A stretch of DNA of 5,634 nucleotides from Euryarchaeota archaeon UBA126 (GTDB lineage Archaea; Thermoplasmatota; Poseidoniia; Poseidoniales; Thalassarchaeaceae): contig DAMG01000006.1 in NCBI GenBank assembly GCA_002497025.1, forward strand, positions 1 through 5,634, written 5' to 3'. The notes beneath the pieces were generated by a model. It searched no databases. It was not told the DNA's origin and saw only the letters and a list, made by a program, of their open reading frames with translations. Of the stretch, positions 5,341 through 5,634 are shown one piece after another (the first letter of the stretch is position 1; each line of letters opens with the position of its first letter). A program made the position numbers and the translations under genes.

Positions 5341-5356
5341 AGTAAGACTCCCTTGA

Positions 5357-5634
5357 ATGGCAGGATACCTCGACCGCATCGGAGCAGGAAAAGTCCTGCT
5401 GGATAAGGCCCCTCTGTCTTACGACTGGGTTCCACCATCCCTGATAGGTAGAGACGAAGAATTGGGCGAGATGGCAGGTATATTCTCGCAAATTGAGAAT
5501 CATGAAACCAGTTGCCAAGCGGTCGTAATGGGTCCGGTTGGCTCAGGAAAGACAGTTCTGACACGTCGCTTTGCAGAAGATATTCAACGTCATCTCGAAG
5601 GAAGAAGAAAAACCGTGATAACACACGTAAACTG
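5357..5634 (+). CDS. cdc6: Orc1/Cdc6-type replication initiator, N-terminal part (runs off right edge)
   Basis: Ninety-two codons are present. The N-terminus (LSYDWVPPSLIGRDEELGEMAGIF, 20-43) follows the Orc1/Cdc6 pattern of a Y-x-P-x-x-(L/I)-x-x-R-(D/E)-E stretch just before the AAA+ core. The Walker A motif is GPVGSGKT (59-66), with K65 the expected ATP-binding lysine, followed by VLTRRFAEDI. In archaea this protein binds origin recognition boxes and loads the MCM helicase. The Walker B, sensor motifs and C-terminal winged helix lie outside the window, so another AAA+ ATPase of the same clade is not excluded. ATG 5357 is the start that keeps this N-terminus and sits a short leader behind the TATA-like box. 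Confidence 0.82.
   Translation, partial: MAGYLDRIGAGKVLLDKAPLSYDWVPPSLIGRDEELGEMAGIFSQIENHETSCQAVVMGPVGSGKTVLTRRFAEDIQRHLEGRRKTVITHVN

Noticed and set aside
5327..5624. Minus-strand open frames at 5327-5518 and 5337-5624
   Set aside because: They lie opposite the cdc6 start, which has a Walker A motif and a promoter.
1..5634. CRISPR array, tRNA, rRNA, insertion sequence or toxin-antitoxin system
   Set aside because: No spaced direct repeats, cloverleaf, rRNA-like sequence, transposase or toxin pair was seen on either strand.

Overview
The window looks like ordinary chromosomal sequence from an archaeon, most likely a euryarchaeon of the Thermoplasmatota type such as a marine group II/III lineage. 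The kingdom-level call is strong. It rests on an archaeal/eukaryotic-type ribosomal protein L10e, an archaeal Dph2 for diphthamide synthesis, an archaeal-type hypoxanthine/guanine phosphoribosyltransferase and an Orc1/Cdc6-like initiator. The starts also sit behind TATA-like boxes at archaeal spacing. The lineage is inferred from moderate GC, a bacterial-style MutS in an archaeal context and general protein character; no marker in the window proves it.

Left part, minus strand (1-1376): the N-terminal 345 codons of a DNA mismatch repair MutS run off the left edge. Upstream of it lies a small TM2-domain membrane protein. The 119-base spacer between them is rich in inverted repeats, the last of which ends directly against a strong Shine-Dalgarno sequence for mutS.

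Middle part, plus strand (1467-2863): a DUF2752 membrane protein is followed after 53 bases by a ten-helix EamA/DMT transporter. The DUF2752 gene is transcribed divergently from the TM2 gene across a 90-base spacer.

Right part, plus strand (2942-5634): rpl10e and hpt form a tight pair (12-base gap), followed by dph2 with its own promoter-like sequence, then the start of a cdc6/orc1 gene cut by the right edge. These genes serve the ribosome, purine salvage, modification of elongation factor 2 and replication initiation. The promoter-like regions of rpl10e, dph2 and cdc6 share a TATA-like AAATA and a second box of the form TAGG(T/A)CGGC or a close variant 10-12 bases further on. This is the most interesting non-coding signal in the window.

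I see no rRNA, tRNA, CRISPR array, insertion sequence or phage gene. No obvious new defence or mobile system is present; the notable points are regulatory sequences and the TM2/DUF2752 neighbourhood.
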